Shown here piece after piece: positions 46,850-56,447 of a stretch of DNA of 64,000 nucleotides. Made by a program: the position numbers and the translations under genes. Where the stretch lies: assembly GCF_048544455.1 (NCBI RefSeq), contig NC_133534.1, positions 38,068,217 through 38,132,216 of the forward strand, given 5' to 3'. The notes below the pieces were generated by a model. The model did not search any database. It was not told the origin of the DNA and was given only the letters and a program-made list of their open reading frames with translations. The first letter of the stretch is position 1. The number at the start of each line of letters is the position of its first letter. The DNA comes from Silene latifolia. Lineage: Eukaryota; Streptophyta; Magnoliopsida; Caryophyllales; Caryophyllaceae.

Positions 46850-48055
46850 TCATGAGCCCGTCCCTGCTTCATTAGGGAGAATAACTACCTCTGAGACATT
46901 GGAATCAGAGCCTAGTCCTTGACTTCCTGAGCTCTTTCCCACTTCATCAGAAACAGTTTCCTGTCCTAATTTCTGGGAACTATGGCCTGGCAAAGCACTG
47001 CCTGTGTCCTGTGTTTCTGAATGTTGAACTGGCTTATAAATCTGTGTCACTCTTTTTTCCTTCATTGCAGCAATCTTATTATTGATTTTGGTGAATTTGC
47101 ATTTCTCCTTCGTGTGTCCCAATTTCCTGCAATAGTGGCAATAATGTGGCAGCCACTCATATATTATCCTCTGTGTGGTTTCCCCATGATAAGGTGAATG
47201 TAGTGGCATAGTAGTGGGCAGATCTCCTGCTACATCTACTTCCACCAGCACACGAGCAAAGGAAAGCTTAGACTTAAATGTAGTGGGCAGATCAGCGAAG
47301 AGAGGCTTCCCTGCAACACTAGCCAGTTTACTCAACACCTTCTCTGACCACATAAACGGATCCAAATCAGGAAACAATACCCAAGCTGGGACTGTAGATA
47401 CTGAATCCATTTCTTTGGAAAAAGTTGGCGTCCATTGCTTTAAAACCAGCGTACTAGTACCCATATTCCAAGGACCACCCTTAAGAATCTCATTAATGTC
47501 ATGTTCAGAGAGAAATCGAAAACTATACCAGCCTTTTTTGTAATATTGCACTATAGGTCTATCAATGTTCTTCCAGTATTTTAGAACATATTCATCTACT
47601 TCCTTGAGTTTAGGCTTAGAGCCCAAGAAATTTCCCATTAAAGTGTTCTGCCAGAATTTAATTTCATCTAATACGTCATCCTCCTCTACTATTACCGTTT
47701 GATTATCAGCACTAGTTTCACAAAAATGTAAACTCATTCCTTGTTTAGGTTTAGCAATTGTACTCCAAGATTTAGGTCCTATACCTAACTCAGTTACAGG
47801 TGGATTCATCGAACTAGATGGAATATCAGTACCTGCAGCTGAAACATCAGTTGTATCCACTGGTTTATCCAATAACCCAGTAAGATTCAGCAATTGACCA
47901 ACCGTTGCACTTGTATCAGTACCAGAAGCCGAATTTTCCATCGTCACCCCATCATTTGTAACTTCATCTGTGATTGTTACGTCACCAATCGTTTCTGTAA
48001 GGTCTCCGGTATCATCTAAAGTAACTTGCTTATTGCGAGCGCGAGTTTTAGCCAT
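46850..48055 (-). CDS. LINE ORF1 protein (DUF4283, zinc knuckle)
   Basis: An unbroken 401-residue frame beginning MAKTRARNKQVTLDD. After an acidic/threonine-rich N-terminus comes a DUF4283 region (about residues 120-230: FWQNTLMGNFLG, WYSFRFLSEHDINEIL, WNMGTSTLVLKQWTP), then the zinc knuckle CHYCRKLGHTKEKC. ORF1 proteins of plant L1 elements bind the element RNA. The length is normal for the family. The ATG is 8 codons before a conserved basic stretch and is the first in frame. Confidence 0.88.
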   Translation of the reverse strand: MAKTRARNKQVTLDDTGDLTETIGDVTITDEVTNDGVTMENSASGTDTSATVGQLLNLTGLLDKPVDTTDVSAAGTDIPSSSMNPPVTELGIGPKSWSTIAKPKQGMSLHFCETSADNQTVIVEEDDVLDEIKFWQNTLMGNFLGSKPKLKEVDEYVLKYWKNIDRPIVQYYKKGWYSFRFLSEHDINEILKGGPWNMGTSTLVLKQWTPTFSKEMDSVSTVPAWVLFPDLDPFMWSEKVLSKLASVAGKPLFADLPTTFKSKLSFARVLVEVDVAGDLPTTMPLHSPYHGETTQRIIYEWLPHYCHYCRKLGHTKEKCKFTKINNKIAAMKEKRVTQIYKPVQHSETQDTGSALPGHSSQKLGQETVSDEVGKSSGSQGLGSDSNVSEVVILPNEAGTGS

Positions 48056-48179
48056 GGAATCAAGCGAAAAATCTTAAGAAAAGAAAACGTGTTTTTGGAT
48101 TTTTCAGGGATTTCTTGAGGGAGAATTCATCTCTCTAACCATGGCTTAAATTTTATTAAAGACATTAAAATCTTGCTTA

Positions 48180-48510
48180 AATTCATCCTTCACGTTTCTC
48201 TTTTCATTCAAATTTTTCATTAAAGACATTAAAATCTTGGTTAACTTTTTGATTTTTAAATTTTATTACTACTTAGCTAGTCAAGTGTGAAATTTTTCGT
48301 CTCCCATTAAATTCTAGATTCTTGACGCCTTGAAGGCTCGCATTTCACTATTTGAGTTTATGTGATTGGAACTTTTGTCAGAGTTGATTATTCGGTAAAC
48401 CCTATTATTCATCGATCTATGAGATTGCATGATAGGGAATGAAGCGTAAAGGGGTCCTTGCATTTGGCAAATGTGGGCTGTTGTGTTAAGAAATTAAAAG
48501 AGGCGGAGTA
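48180..48510. repeat. Right-arm copy of the unit spacer
   Basis: Matches 23077-23400. It ends at the left border of the next element. Confidence 0.7.
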
Positions 48511-49918
48511 TTTGTTGTATTTTACAACTTAACACCTTGTATTTAGTTTATTACAAATTACCATCTATATTCCAATGTATACATCCATATCCCACCGTAT
48601 TTTGGACCCGATAATCATTTTACTTAATTCCCGACACATTAAGTAAATAAAATATAAAGTGACTAAAACATCGTTGTTATAAATCTAACACCCACCTTAT
48701 TGAGAAAAAGGATTGCCTTCATACCCTGTCCTTGCAAAGAACAGCCGCCCCCACAACATCTCCACAAATAAAGAGCCACCACCCTTACTCCCACCACAAT
48801 GTCAAGCCCAACATCGTTGAACACCGTCACAATGACATATTCAACCCAGTCTTCGAACGTATTCAAACCCTAAATCCTGAAATTTTCATCAGATCAAGTG
48901 ATTAACATACCACACGACAGATCGCAACTTGTATTTTCAAAATCGATTGGTCTACAATTTATAAAGATAAAGATAAATTTGCATTACATAAGCATCGGGT
49001 CTTAATTAATAATCCATCCCTATGTATTCTGTTTCCAAATTTGTGTTCCCACAACTAACTAGTGTTTGATTTACTTCTACTTGTATCGTCCAAACAATGA
49101 CCATAAACTGAAGTAATTAATTTATGAGACAAACAAATCTCTCTCATTACTGCTTGATCCACATTAAACTCACCACCGTTGTTCAAACGTTACGACACTC
49201 AATACTCCGATAACCCCATTAAACTCAAACCTGATGCAGCACCGAGTTGAACCGGACCAGTGAACCCGTGTCAGGAATCGCCTCTGTAGAAGTGATCAAG
49301 TTAATGCTCTTTAGTACATGGTCGTTGTGAACGAGTTGGTTCACCACCCCTGACTCTGTGATCGAGTTCATGTTCTTTTCCTTATTCTCAAAAGTGAACC
49401 GCCTGATTCCACGGGATCCCCCCGATTAATGATGGATTTATGGGTAGTAGTGGGGTGGTTAATGATGGCCGTGTACCATCTTTTTGGGATGGACCAACGG
49501 TGTTAAGGTGGTTAAGGTTTGGATTGGTGGGAGGGATGGAAGAAAATAAGTGGTGGCTGATAACACAAAAATTCCGGAGAGACAGTCTCTCAATAGTGTT
49601 ATTGAGAGACCTCTCACATGATGGGGTGAGGGATTCACTGAATTTCTTTTTTCCCTATTATGTCTCCCACTAAATTAGTGGAAGACGGTCTCTCATGAGA
49701 CCTACTGGGCTAATAATTATTGGTTGGAGATGTGTTAAGGTGCTATAACAAGGGTGTTTTAGTCGTTTCATAGTTTATTTACTTAATGAGTCGGAAGTTG
49801 AGTAAAATGATGATCGGGAACAAAATACGGTGAGAGATGGGATATATACATGCAAATGTAGGTGGTAATTCGTAATAAACTAAATACAAGGTGATAAGTT
49901 GTAAAATACAACAAATAC
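48510..49918. mobile_element. Long-TIR element (MULE-like), non-autonomous
   Basis: About 145 bp at the left (TATTTGTTGTATTTTACAAC onward) is mirrored at the right with roughly four-fifths identity. The interior has no recognisable transposase. One inverted patch near 49580 (GTCTCTCAATAG / TTATTGAGAGAC) is present. The unit spacer of the left arm continues uninterrupted past this point, which supports insertion. Confidence 0.7.
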
Positions 49919-50176
49919 TAGGTGGTAAGTTGTAATTTTTTCTTAACTTTATGATAAAAAAAAAATACAGAATATTATCAGTAGTCGATGTCGAAAGTGA
50001 TTAAATCAAGTACTCCGTATATACAGAAGCGTTGTAGGGATAATAATACAAATATTGTAACTTTTGACTCCGTATCTATCTTTGGGTAAAGACGACCATC
50101 GTAATTGTAAAAAGCTTCAATATATCCCACATTGGAAATTATAGAGAGGCTTAGAACCTATTCAGGGGAAATTTTA

Positions 50177-51375
50177 AAATTTTAAAAAGGATTAATTAAT
50201 TTTTACACCCTTATAAAATCAACTTTTCTAAATTTACACCCTTATAAATAAAATTTAATATTTTACACCCTTATATAACACTTCTGATCAAATTTTGCTC
50301 CCTACACTGATTCTGGTGTAAAACATGTTGAATTTACGATATTAACCTCACTTATTAGTTCATTTTCATACTCTTTTTTTCTTTTATCTTATATTAGGCG
50401 AGATTTGATATTAGTTTGACCAAGTTAGTAGTTTGTCGTTGTTGATCAAAGACCAACCGTGGCTTGTTAACTCCTTAAATGTTATACTTGATAATAATCA
50501 ACAAATGACGATAGAAAATGACGATTCCTTTAAAAAAACTAAGTTATTCAAGTTATTTTTCCCAAAGAAGTCCCGCTACAACGACCCGAAAAGCCATCTA
50601 CTTAAAAGGGCCCTCCCTGCAGTGCGCCCTTCCTTGAATTATTCGGTCATGCAATACTTATTGAATACAAAGAACAAAATTAAATTCGATCCCGTCCCAG
50701 TTCTCAAAAATTTCGTGGCACCGGGCGTGGTTGAACCATCTACGATGAAGAGATCTAGTGCGCAGGGAAGAAGCTTAGATAAGAGAATACGTTTTCGCAT
50801 CGCTTTTTTTCTGGAAAGCTCGACCATCGATAAAAAGTCTTTGGCCGAAGCCAAAAAGAGGTTGACCCACTTCATTCGCCAAGCGAATGATCTTCGCTTC
50901 GCGGGAAAAAAAAAAACCACCATCTCGCTCTTTCCTTTCTTCGGTGCTACCTTTTTCTTTCCAAGGGATGTCGTCTCTTCATCAAGCCTCCCTTCAACAT
51001 GGTATGTTATATTATTTCGAAATTAGGGTAGTGAGACCCCCGTCGTAGTCATCAAAAGAAGGAGAGAGGGGGATAGATAGAAAATAGAATGAAAGATAAA
51101 AACGGTAGAAAAAAGAAGAAAATTAGTACAAGAGAGGTAGAGATTGAAGAAAAAAAAAATAAGGATAGGGGTATTTTCGTCACAAATTTTGGGTTATGAC
51201 GAAAATTTAAAATTTTGACAGAATATTTCATTTCTTGACACCGGAATCAAAGTAAGGGGGCAAAATTTGATCAGAAGTGTTTTACAAGAGTGTAAAATAT
51301 TATTTTTTTTTATAAGGATGTAAATTTAGAAAAGTTGATTTTATAAGGGTATAAAGATTAATTGTTCCTTTGAAA
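50177..51375. mobile_element. Long-TIR element enclosing a mitochondrial rps3 fragment
   Basis: The left end (TTTTTACACCCTTATAAAAT..., to about 50310) is mirrored at 51243-51375. Between them lie sequence shared with the next unit and a mitochondrial gene piece. The structure resembles a Pack-type element that has acquired foreign DNA. Confidence 0.65.
50506..50972 (+). pseudogene. rps3: Nuclear copy of mitochondrial rps3 (fragment)
   Basis: The translation holds [55 protein letters not shown] and [18 protein letters not shown]. These are highly characteristic of plant mitochondrial ribosomal protein S3. The fragment covers only the middle of the protein and lacks both ends. The frame is open and joined at both sides to unrelated element sequence (reading 50433-51026), which is coincidental unless transcribed. 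The neighbouring unit (51378-51765) has the same flanks without rps3, so the fragment was inserted into an existing unit. Confidence 0.85.
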
Positions 51376-51897
51376 AATGACCAAGTTAGTAGTTTGCCGT
51401 TGTTGATCAAAGACCAACCGTGGCTTGTTAACTCCTTTAATGTTATACTTGATACTAATCAACAAATCCGTTCATTTGCTGAGACGTCGTCTCTTCATCA
51501 AGCCTCCCTTCAACATGGTATGTTATATTATTTCGAAATTAGGGTAGCGAGACCCCCGTCGTAGTCATCAAAAGAAGAAGAGAGGGGGATAGATAGAAAA
51601 TAGAATGAAAGATAAAAAAGGTAGAAAAAAGAAGAAAATTGGTACAAGAGAGGTAGAGATTGAAGAAAAAAAATAAGGATAGGGGTACTTTTGTCACAAA
51701 TTTTGGGTTATGACGAAAATTTAAAATTTTGACAAAATATTTCATTTCTTGACACCAGAATCAAAGTAAGGGGGCAAAATTTGATCAGAAGTGTTTTATA
51801 AGGGTGTAAAATATTAATTTTTTTTTATAAGGATGTAAATTTAGAAAAGTTGATTTTATAAGGGTATAAAGATTAATTGTTCCTTTGAAAAATGATA
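51376..51897. repeat. Second, shorter unit of the long-TIR element
   Basis: It repeats the interior flanks (TTGTTGATCAAAGACCAACC..., CGTCGTCTCTTCATC...) and the right terminal repeat, but has no left terminal repeat and no rps3. It ends 4 bp from the tRNA gene. Confidence 0.75.
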
Positions 51898-51901
51898 AGT
51901 T

Positions 51902-51983
51902 CATAGACGGCAGGATTCGAACCTGCGCGGGCAAAGCCCACATGATTTCTAGTCATGCCCGATAACCACTCCGGCACATCCAC
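51902..51983 (-). tRNA. tRNA-Ser (anticodon AGA)
   Basis: It is an 82-base cloverleaf with the long variable arm of serine tRNAs. Box A (TGCCGGAGTGG), anticodon arm GACT-AGA-AATC, and box B (GGTTCGAATCC) are intact. The acceptor stem pairs over 7 bp, but three pairs are G-U where nuclear tRNA-Ser is normally G-C or A-U rich. A TTTTT tract follows 10 bp later. It could be a functional gene or a slightly decayed one. Confidence 0.85.
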
Positions 51984-52050
51984 AGTTACTGTTATAAATT
52001 TTATCTTTTGTTCTTGATTTTGTATTGTCCTAAGACTCTTAAGTCTTAAC

Positions 52051-53837
52051 CACTACTACAGATACAACCTATAACAACGGTCAAAAACCGTTGTTATATA
52101 AAAAAGCGGACGTTGTTAAAGCGTCCGTTGTAAAAGGTTTTAACAACGGTTGGTTTTTTTAAGGAAACCGTTGTTAAAAATATTAACAACGGTTTTAAGT
52201 ATAAAAACCCGTTGTGGAAAGTGTGACTCAATTTTGGGGGGAAAGTTATAACAACGGGTTATTTATAAATAACCGTTGTTGTTTGTTCTTAAAAAATAAA
52301 AAAAAAATAAAAATTAAATATTACTAGCTATAAATATTAAAGCATCCTTTACTAACATATTAAAGCATCCTTTACTAACATTCATTAATTGAAACAACAT
52401 GGCAATGAACCCTAATTTTATCAACAACGAAGAATGGCTTACACAAACGATTGAAGATGATGGGAAGGTTCTCGCCGGGCTTCCCGCCGATCAACACCCA
52501 TTAATCAAAGCATCCCTTGAACATCAACGGAATTATTGGATTAAGAGGCGTGAAGCAGTCCGGCTTGTCAACAAAGCCTCATCATCATCATCATCTTCAT
52601 ACCCTCGTCTTACCGATACTCGCAACTTGGTCGCAGCCCAGAGATATGTTGAGTTGTACTCTTCCAACCTTATCTCCACATGCAAGTCGTGTCCTTGCAT
52701 ATATTCAATCTGTTATTGCAAAATATGAAGCCAATGACCCGGAAGTTAGCGGTATACCAGAGTGGCGTGATTGGTGGCAGGTTGAGAAGCGTTTTTTACG
52801 CTTAAGCGGGGTTGTTCCGGCTTATTATACATCTTTTGATTTCTGATAATTGCTGTAATGTATTTGGTTTAAAATTAAATGAAATGATCATTTTGAAAGT
52901 GTTGAGTTATGCTTGTTTGATTTGCTTCCATTTTTTCAACTCCATAGATCTATCAGTCATCATCAAGATCTGATTATGGCACAACTTCCTAACATATATG
53001 GCACAACTTCCTAACATATATATTAATTAAAAAACAACTCAACCCACACATTAGTATAAATACATTGCATTATCTCAACTAACATGCATTTCCATTATCT
53101 CAATATATTCTCCAAACCCTAACTGCTAAAACATGCTCGATCCGTACTGAAGGACGCAAAAGAAGATGGAAATGAAATAATTAGAAACACATACATGGAA
53201 ATGAAATAATTAGCAGATGCTGAACGGAACCTAATGGTCGATAAAAACACATACATTGAAATGAAATAATTAGAACAATAAAATAATGACGATGAAACAA
53301 ACCTGATAATTACAGAACGTACGTAAAGAGACGATGAAATCAACGGCGAGAAGATAAAGCGACGATGAGAAAGAGAGAAAGAGACGATGAGAAAGTGTGT
53401 GTTTTGTGTTTGTGTTTTCTTCTTTGGGTTTGTGTTTGTGTATTAAGGTTTGTGTTTTGTGGCTGCAGCAGACTTGTGTTTGTGTGGTTTATAGTATGGA
53501 AGGTATTGACAACGGTTATTAAACAACAACCGTTGTGAAATATGTTTTAACAACGGTTGTAGAAAACACCCGTTGTTAAATAAGGTTTAACAACGGGTTT
53601 CAAAAATAACCGTTGTTATTACTTTTCACTAACTTTGCGCCAATTTTGCGCCAAATTATTAACAACGGTTCCGCATGTGTGACCCGTTGTTAAAACTAAT
53701 AACAACGGTTTTTATAACCATACCCGTTGTAATTGATTTTAGTAAAATTCGCGCCATGCATTCTACAACGTTTATTGTGATTTTCGTGAATATTCGTTGT
53801 TAAAGGGGCGTTGTAGTTGCCTGGATTTGTAGTAGTG
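52051..53837. mobile_element. CACTA (En/Spm) element, non-autonomous
   Basis: The ends are CACTACTACA and its inverse TGTAGTAGTG, with the 3-bp duplication AAC on both sides (52048-52050 and 53838-53840). Both subterminal regions carry many AACAACGG and CCGTTGTT motifs in both orientations, as expected for transposase-binding repeats. There is no transposase. One small gene-like frame lies inside. Confidence 0.93.
52399..52846 (+). pseudogene. Small protein frame inside the CACTA element, function unknown
   Basis: It starts MAMNPNFINNEEWLTQTIED, with a serine tract. The 109-residue frame ends at 52728. Coding-like sequence (IQSVIAKYEANDPEVSGIPEW, then a tryptophan-rich end) continues in the next frame to 52846, suggesting a frame change near 52.65 kb or an unseen splice. 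A leader with a repeated AAAGCATCCTTTACTAACAT precedes it. I do not recognise the product. Confidence 0.45.
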
Positions 53838-53840
53838 AAC

Positions 53841-55205
53841 GTGTGTATGTGTCAGCAGAGTCGTTCGGGAGATTTTGGTGGTCCTGTGCGAAATTTTGAA
53901 AAAGGGCACTAACTAATACGACTAGTAATATATATATACTTATTTTTTTTAAAGGATATTTACGATTACACAACAACAAACTTTTCTTAACCCCAAACCT
54001 TAATCATTACTCAAATACTCGAAAATTTTCTCGTTTCAAAAGCAAAATATTGTCTATAATATATTAAAAGATACATGCAAAAAAAAATTTTGTTAAAAAA
54101 AATACATTACCGCAGCATTCCTCTAGTTTCCCTTACTTAGTTACTTGGCCTCGATGAAAAATGCAAGTTAAATTACAAGATTAGAGAAAATTTGGAAAAA
54201 CTAAGGTAAATTTGAAAGGAATTAATGCAAGCAAAATTAATATTTTCGAAACACGCGATTAAGGAGAAATCAAAAAGTCAAGGATTAAATCTTGGAGGAG
54301 ATTTTTTTAAGAAGAATTTGGAGGATAAAGGAGATTTTAATTTAGCTAAACTAGTTTTAAACCCGTGCAAATTGCACGGGTTTGCAATTCAAGCATTGTT
54401 ATTAATTATAAAGAAGTTATTAAAAAACATGATTAAATTTTGTATGCAGTCATATTTATGAATTTGAATTTGAATTATAAATTACATTAGAATTAGGAGA
54501 TTCTAAATAATGAACTTAAGACATTAGGTTTAAATCTCCGAGTACTCATTGAAGTATAAATTGTCCTCTTGATAACCGAGTGTGAGTTCCTACTTTACAT
54601 GGTAATCGAGAGGCTGAATAAAAACCGAGAAATATAAAATGAAATGGTTTTTTTTTATGCGCGGAAAGTAAGTCATGTTTAAGTTGATATAAGAAATTAT
54701 AATTTATAAAGTCGAGCCTTTAAGTATACTCCGTACTTGTTAATATTTGAACTAACACGGTTATTAATTCAAGGTTTGGTCCGGTGAGTCTTAATCTCGG
54801 AGGGTAGCACCCAATTGAGCCGAAATAACCTGTTAAATTAGGCCAAAATGTCATTTGACCGGCTGGGTGAGAGAAAAAATTATTTTAAACGGAATATAAA
54901 GCATACTATAAGTCACTAATTACTTCAATTTTTTTTTAATATTTATATAATATAATTGAAATATTTTGTAATATAATACTTACTACTTTAGTTACAATAT
55001 AATTAAAAAATTTCAGTTTTATATTCCCTCCAATTCCAAGGAATTTCCCAATTTTTTAAAAAGTGCGGCAATTACAAAGAATCGGAGAGAGTAACACTTT
55101 TGTACCATTTAATATTAAAATGATTATTTTTAAAAATTTATTTTTTGTAATTGTTTCGATATAAGAAATATAAGCGGTAAATATGATTTAATTATTAATA
55201 TGGAA

Positions 55206-55254
<49 letters not shown>

Positions 55255-55640
55255 AAATTATTTTTTATTTAGAAAATCGTATATGGCATCAGAAACTCGC
55301 TTTGACTTCTACATTGATCCTAAATTCCTAACTCGACCCGTGTATTCTAATCTGCCCCGTGTCACCCAATCTAAGGCTATAATTATATGCTTATAGGTAA
55401 AACATGTACATTCTACGGAGTAATAAATTACGGAGTAAAGTAGCTAATTACGTGAACCGGGAAATCTTGTTTAAGACAGTCGTGTCTTAAGCTTAAGACG
55501 GGTGAATTTATAAGAATAAAAAAAAAAGTAAAATACTTGGAGAAAAGTAAAAGATTTGTCTTATATGCTCAATTGTAATATATTCGACCCGTTTTAATGT
55601 TAAGACGGATATTTCCGTCATATGAGAGACAGGAAATACG
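53841..55640. other. AT-rich interval without a recognised gene
   Basis: It contains the Helitron end (54351), a ~68-bp Stowaway-like palindrome (55024-55091, TTCCCTCCAATTCC and its inverse between TA pairs) and an AT dinucleotide run at 55207-55250. No coding sequence is supported. Confidence 0.5.
54351..54375 (-). mobile_element. Helitron 3' terminus (minus strand)
   Basis: Read on the minus strand: AAACCCGTGCAATTTGCACGGGT, then TTAAAA and CTAG, next to T. This is the same hairpin as at 34545-34574. The element runs to the right, and its TC start could not be placed. Confidence 0.7.
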
Positions 55641-55644
55641 TCAA

Positions 55645-55830
55645 ATTTGGGTGAAATTTCCAGAAGACCCGGGTTCAAGCCTCCTCAAGAGCAAAATCTT
55701 ACATGCCTTATAGACTTGGAGTCTATCACTCTCGGATGATTTACCTGGTATACGTGATTTGCAGGCTATCACATATATACCCGAGGGTTTACACAGTACG
55801 CACCAAAATTAGCGGCTATAGGTTGCCTCG
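55645..55830 (+). mobile_element. SINE, same family as 10707-11573
   Basis: It has a B-box-like GGTTCAAGCCTCC and the shared end TTACCTGGTATACGTGATTTGCAGGC. The 5' part is diverged and an A-rich tail (AGGAAAAAAAACG) follows. Confidence 0.6.
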
Positions 55831-55916
55831 TAGAAAGGAAAAAAAACGTAAACCAATCCGTTTTTGGGCCAAAGTTGCCAACCCTCTACCCATTATAATC
55901 CCTATTTGACCCACTC

Positions 55917-55925
55917 TATAAATAA
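55917..55925 (+). promoter_or_regulatory. Possible core promoter upstream of the FAR1-type gene
   Basis: TATAAATAA followed by pyrimidine/CA-rich sequence about 30 bp later looks like a plant Pol II core promoter. It lies 530 bp before the FAR1 start. Confidence 0.4.
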
Positions 55926-56156
55926 ATCAAAAGACATTCATTCAATTCACTCAGCCGCCCCTCAACTCTCAACCAAAAATTCCAAAGATGTTAGGAGTAC
56001 ACGGCGTGTACAAGGCCTTGGTACACGGGCCAATCAGCGCTCGCCACGTGTAAAGGTGAGTCAAAGATTCTTTTTTTGTTTGGAGGGAAAGTTGGAGGGA
56101 AAAATGGGAGGGATTATTTGGGTTTTGGCGGGAGTAGTATTGGGAATAACCCCAAG

Positions 56157-56292
56157 ATTAATTAACACTTATTTTAATCTAATCTCCATAATTAACAACA
56201 CTTATTTTAATCTAATCTTTATAATTAACAACACTTATTTTTAATCTAATCTTTTTAATTAACAACACTTATTTTTAATCTAATCTTTTTAA
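56157..56292. repeat. Tandem repeat, ~34 bp x 4
   Basis: The unit AATTAACAACACTTATTTTT plus AATCTAATCT is repeated four times with minor changes just upstream of the FAR1-type gene. Confidence 0.85.
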
Positions 56293-56447
56293 TTGACACT
56301 TTATCTCTCTTATTATTTTCATTACTTAAATACAGTAACTTATACTAGAACAAAAAAAATACAGTGATTAAAATTTTGGAACCTTATTTTTTAATACTCG
56401 TTGAACATCTACACCAAAAAAAAAATACTCGTTCAACATTTGATTAA

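Larger units (their letters stand above)
43168..48178 (-). mobile_element. L1-type LINE, nearly full length, broken ORF2
   Basis: A T-run (43168-43179) is its tail, and AAATTCATCCTTC-like sequence at both ends is the likely target duplication. It carries ORF1 and ORF2 in the order of plant L1 elements. The sequence is absent from the left arm, so it inserted after the duplication. ORF2 is interrupted several times, so it is not autonomous. Confidence 0.88.
36099..48515. repeat. Right arm of the segmental duplication
   Basis: Partner of 7844-23400. It retains the unbroken GT61 gene and has its own insertions: a 186-bp insert at 42311-42496 and the LINE at 43168-48178. Confidence 0.85.

Noticed and set aside
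50110-50125. USE-like ATCCCACATTGG on the plus strand
   Set aside because: No TATA at 24 or 34 bp and no hairpin or T-run follows.
50433-51026. Functional nuclear rps3 gene
   Set aside because: Only the middle of the protein is present, it is fused to element sequence, and there is no targeting peptide.
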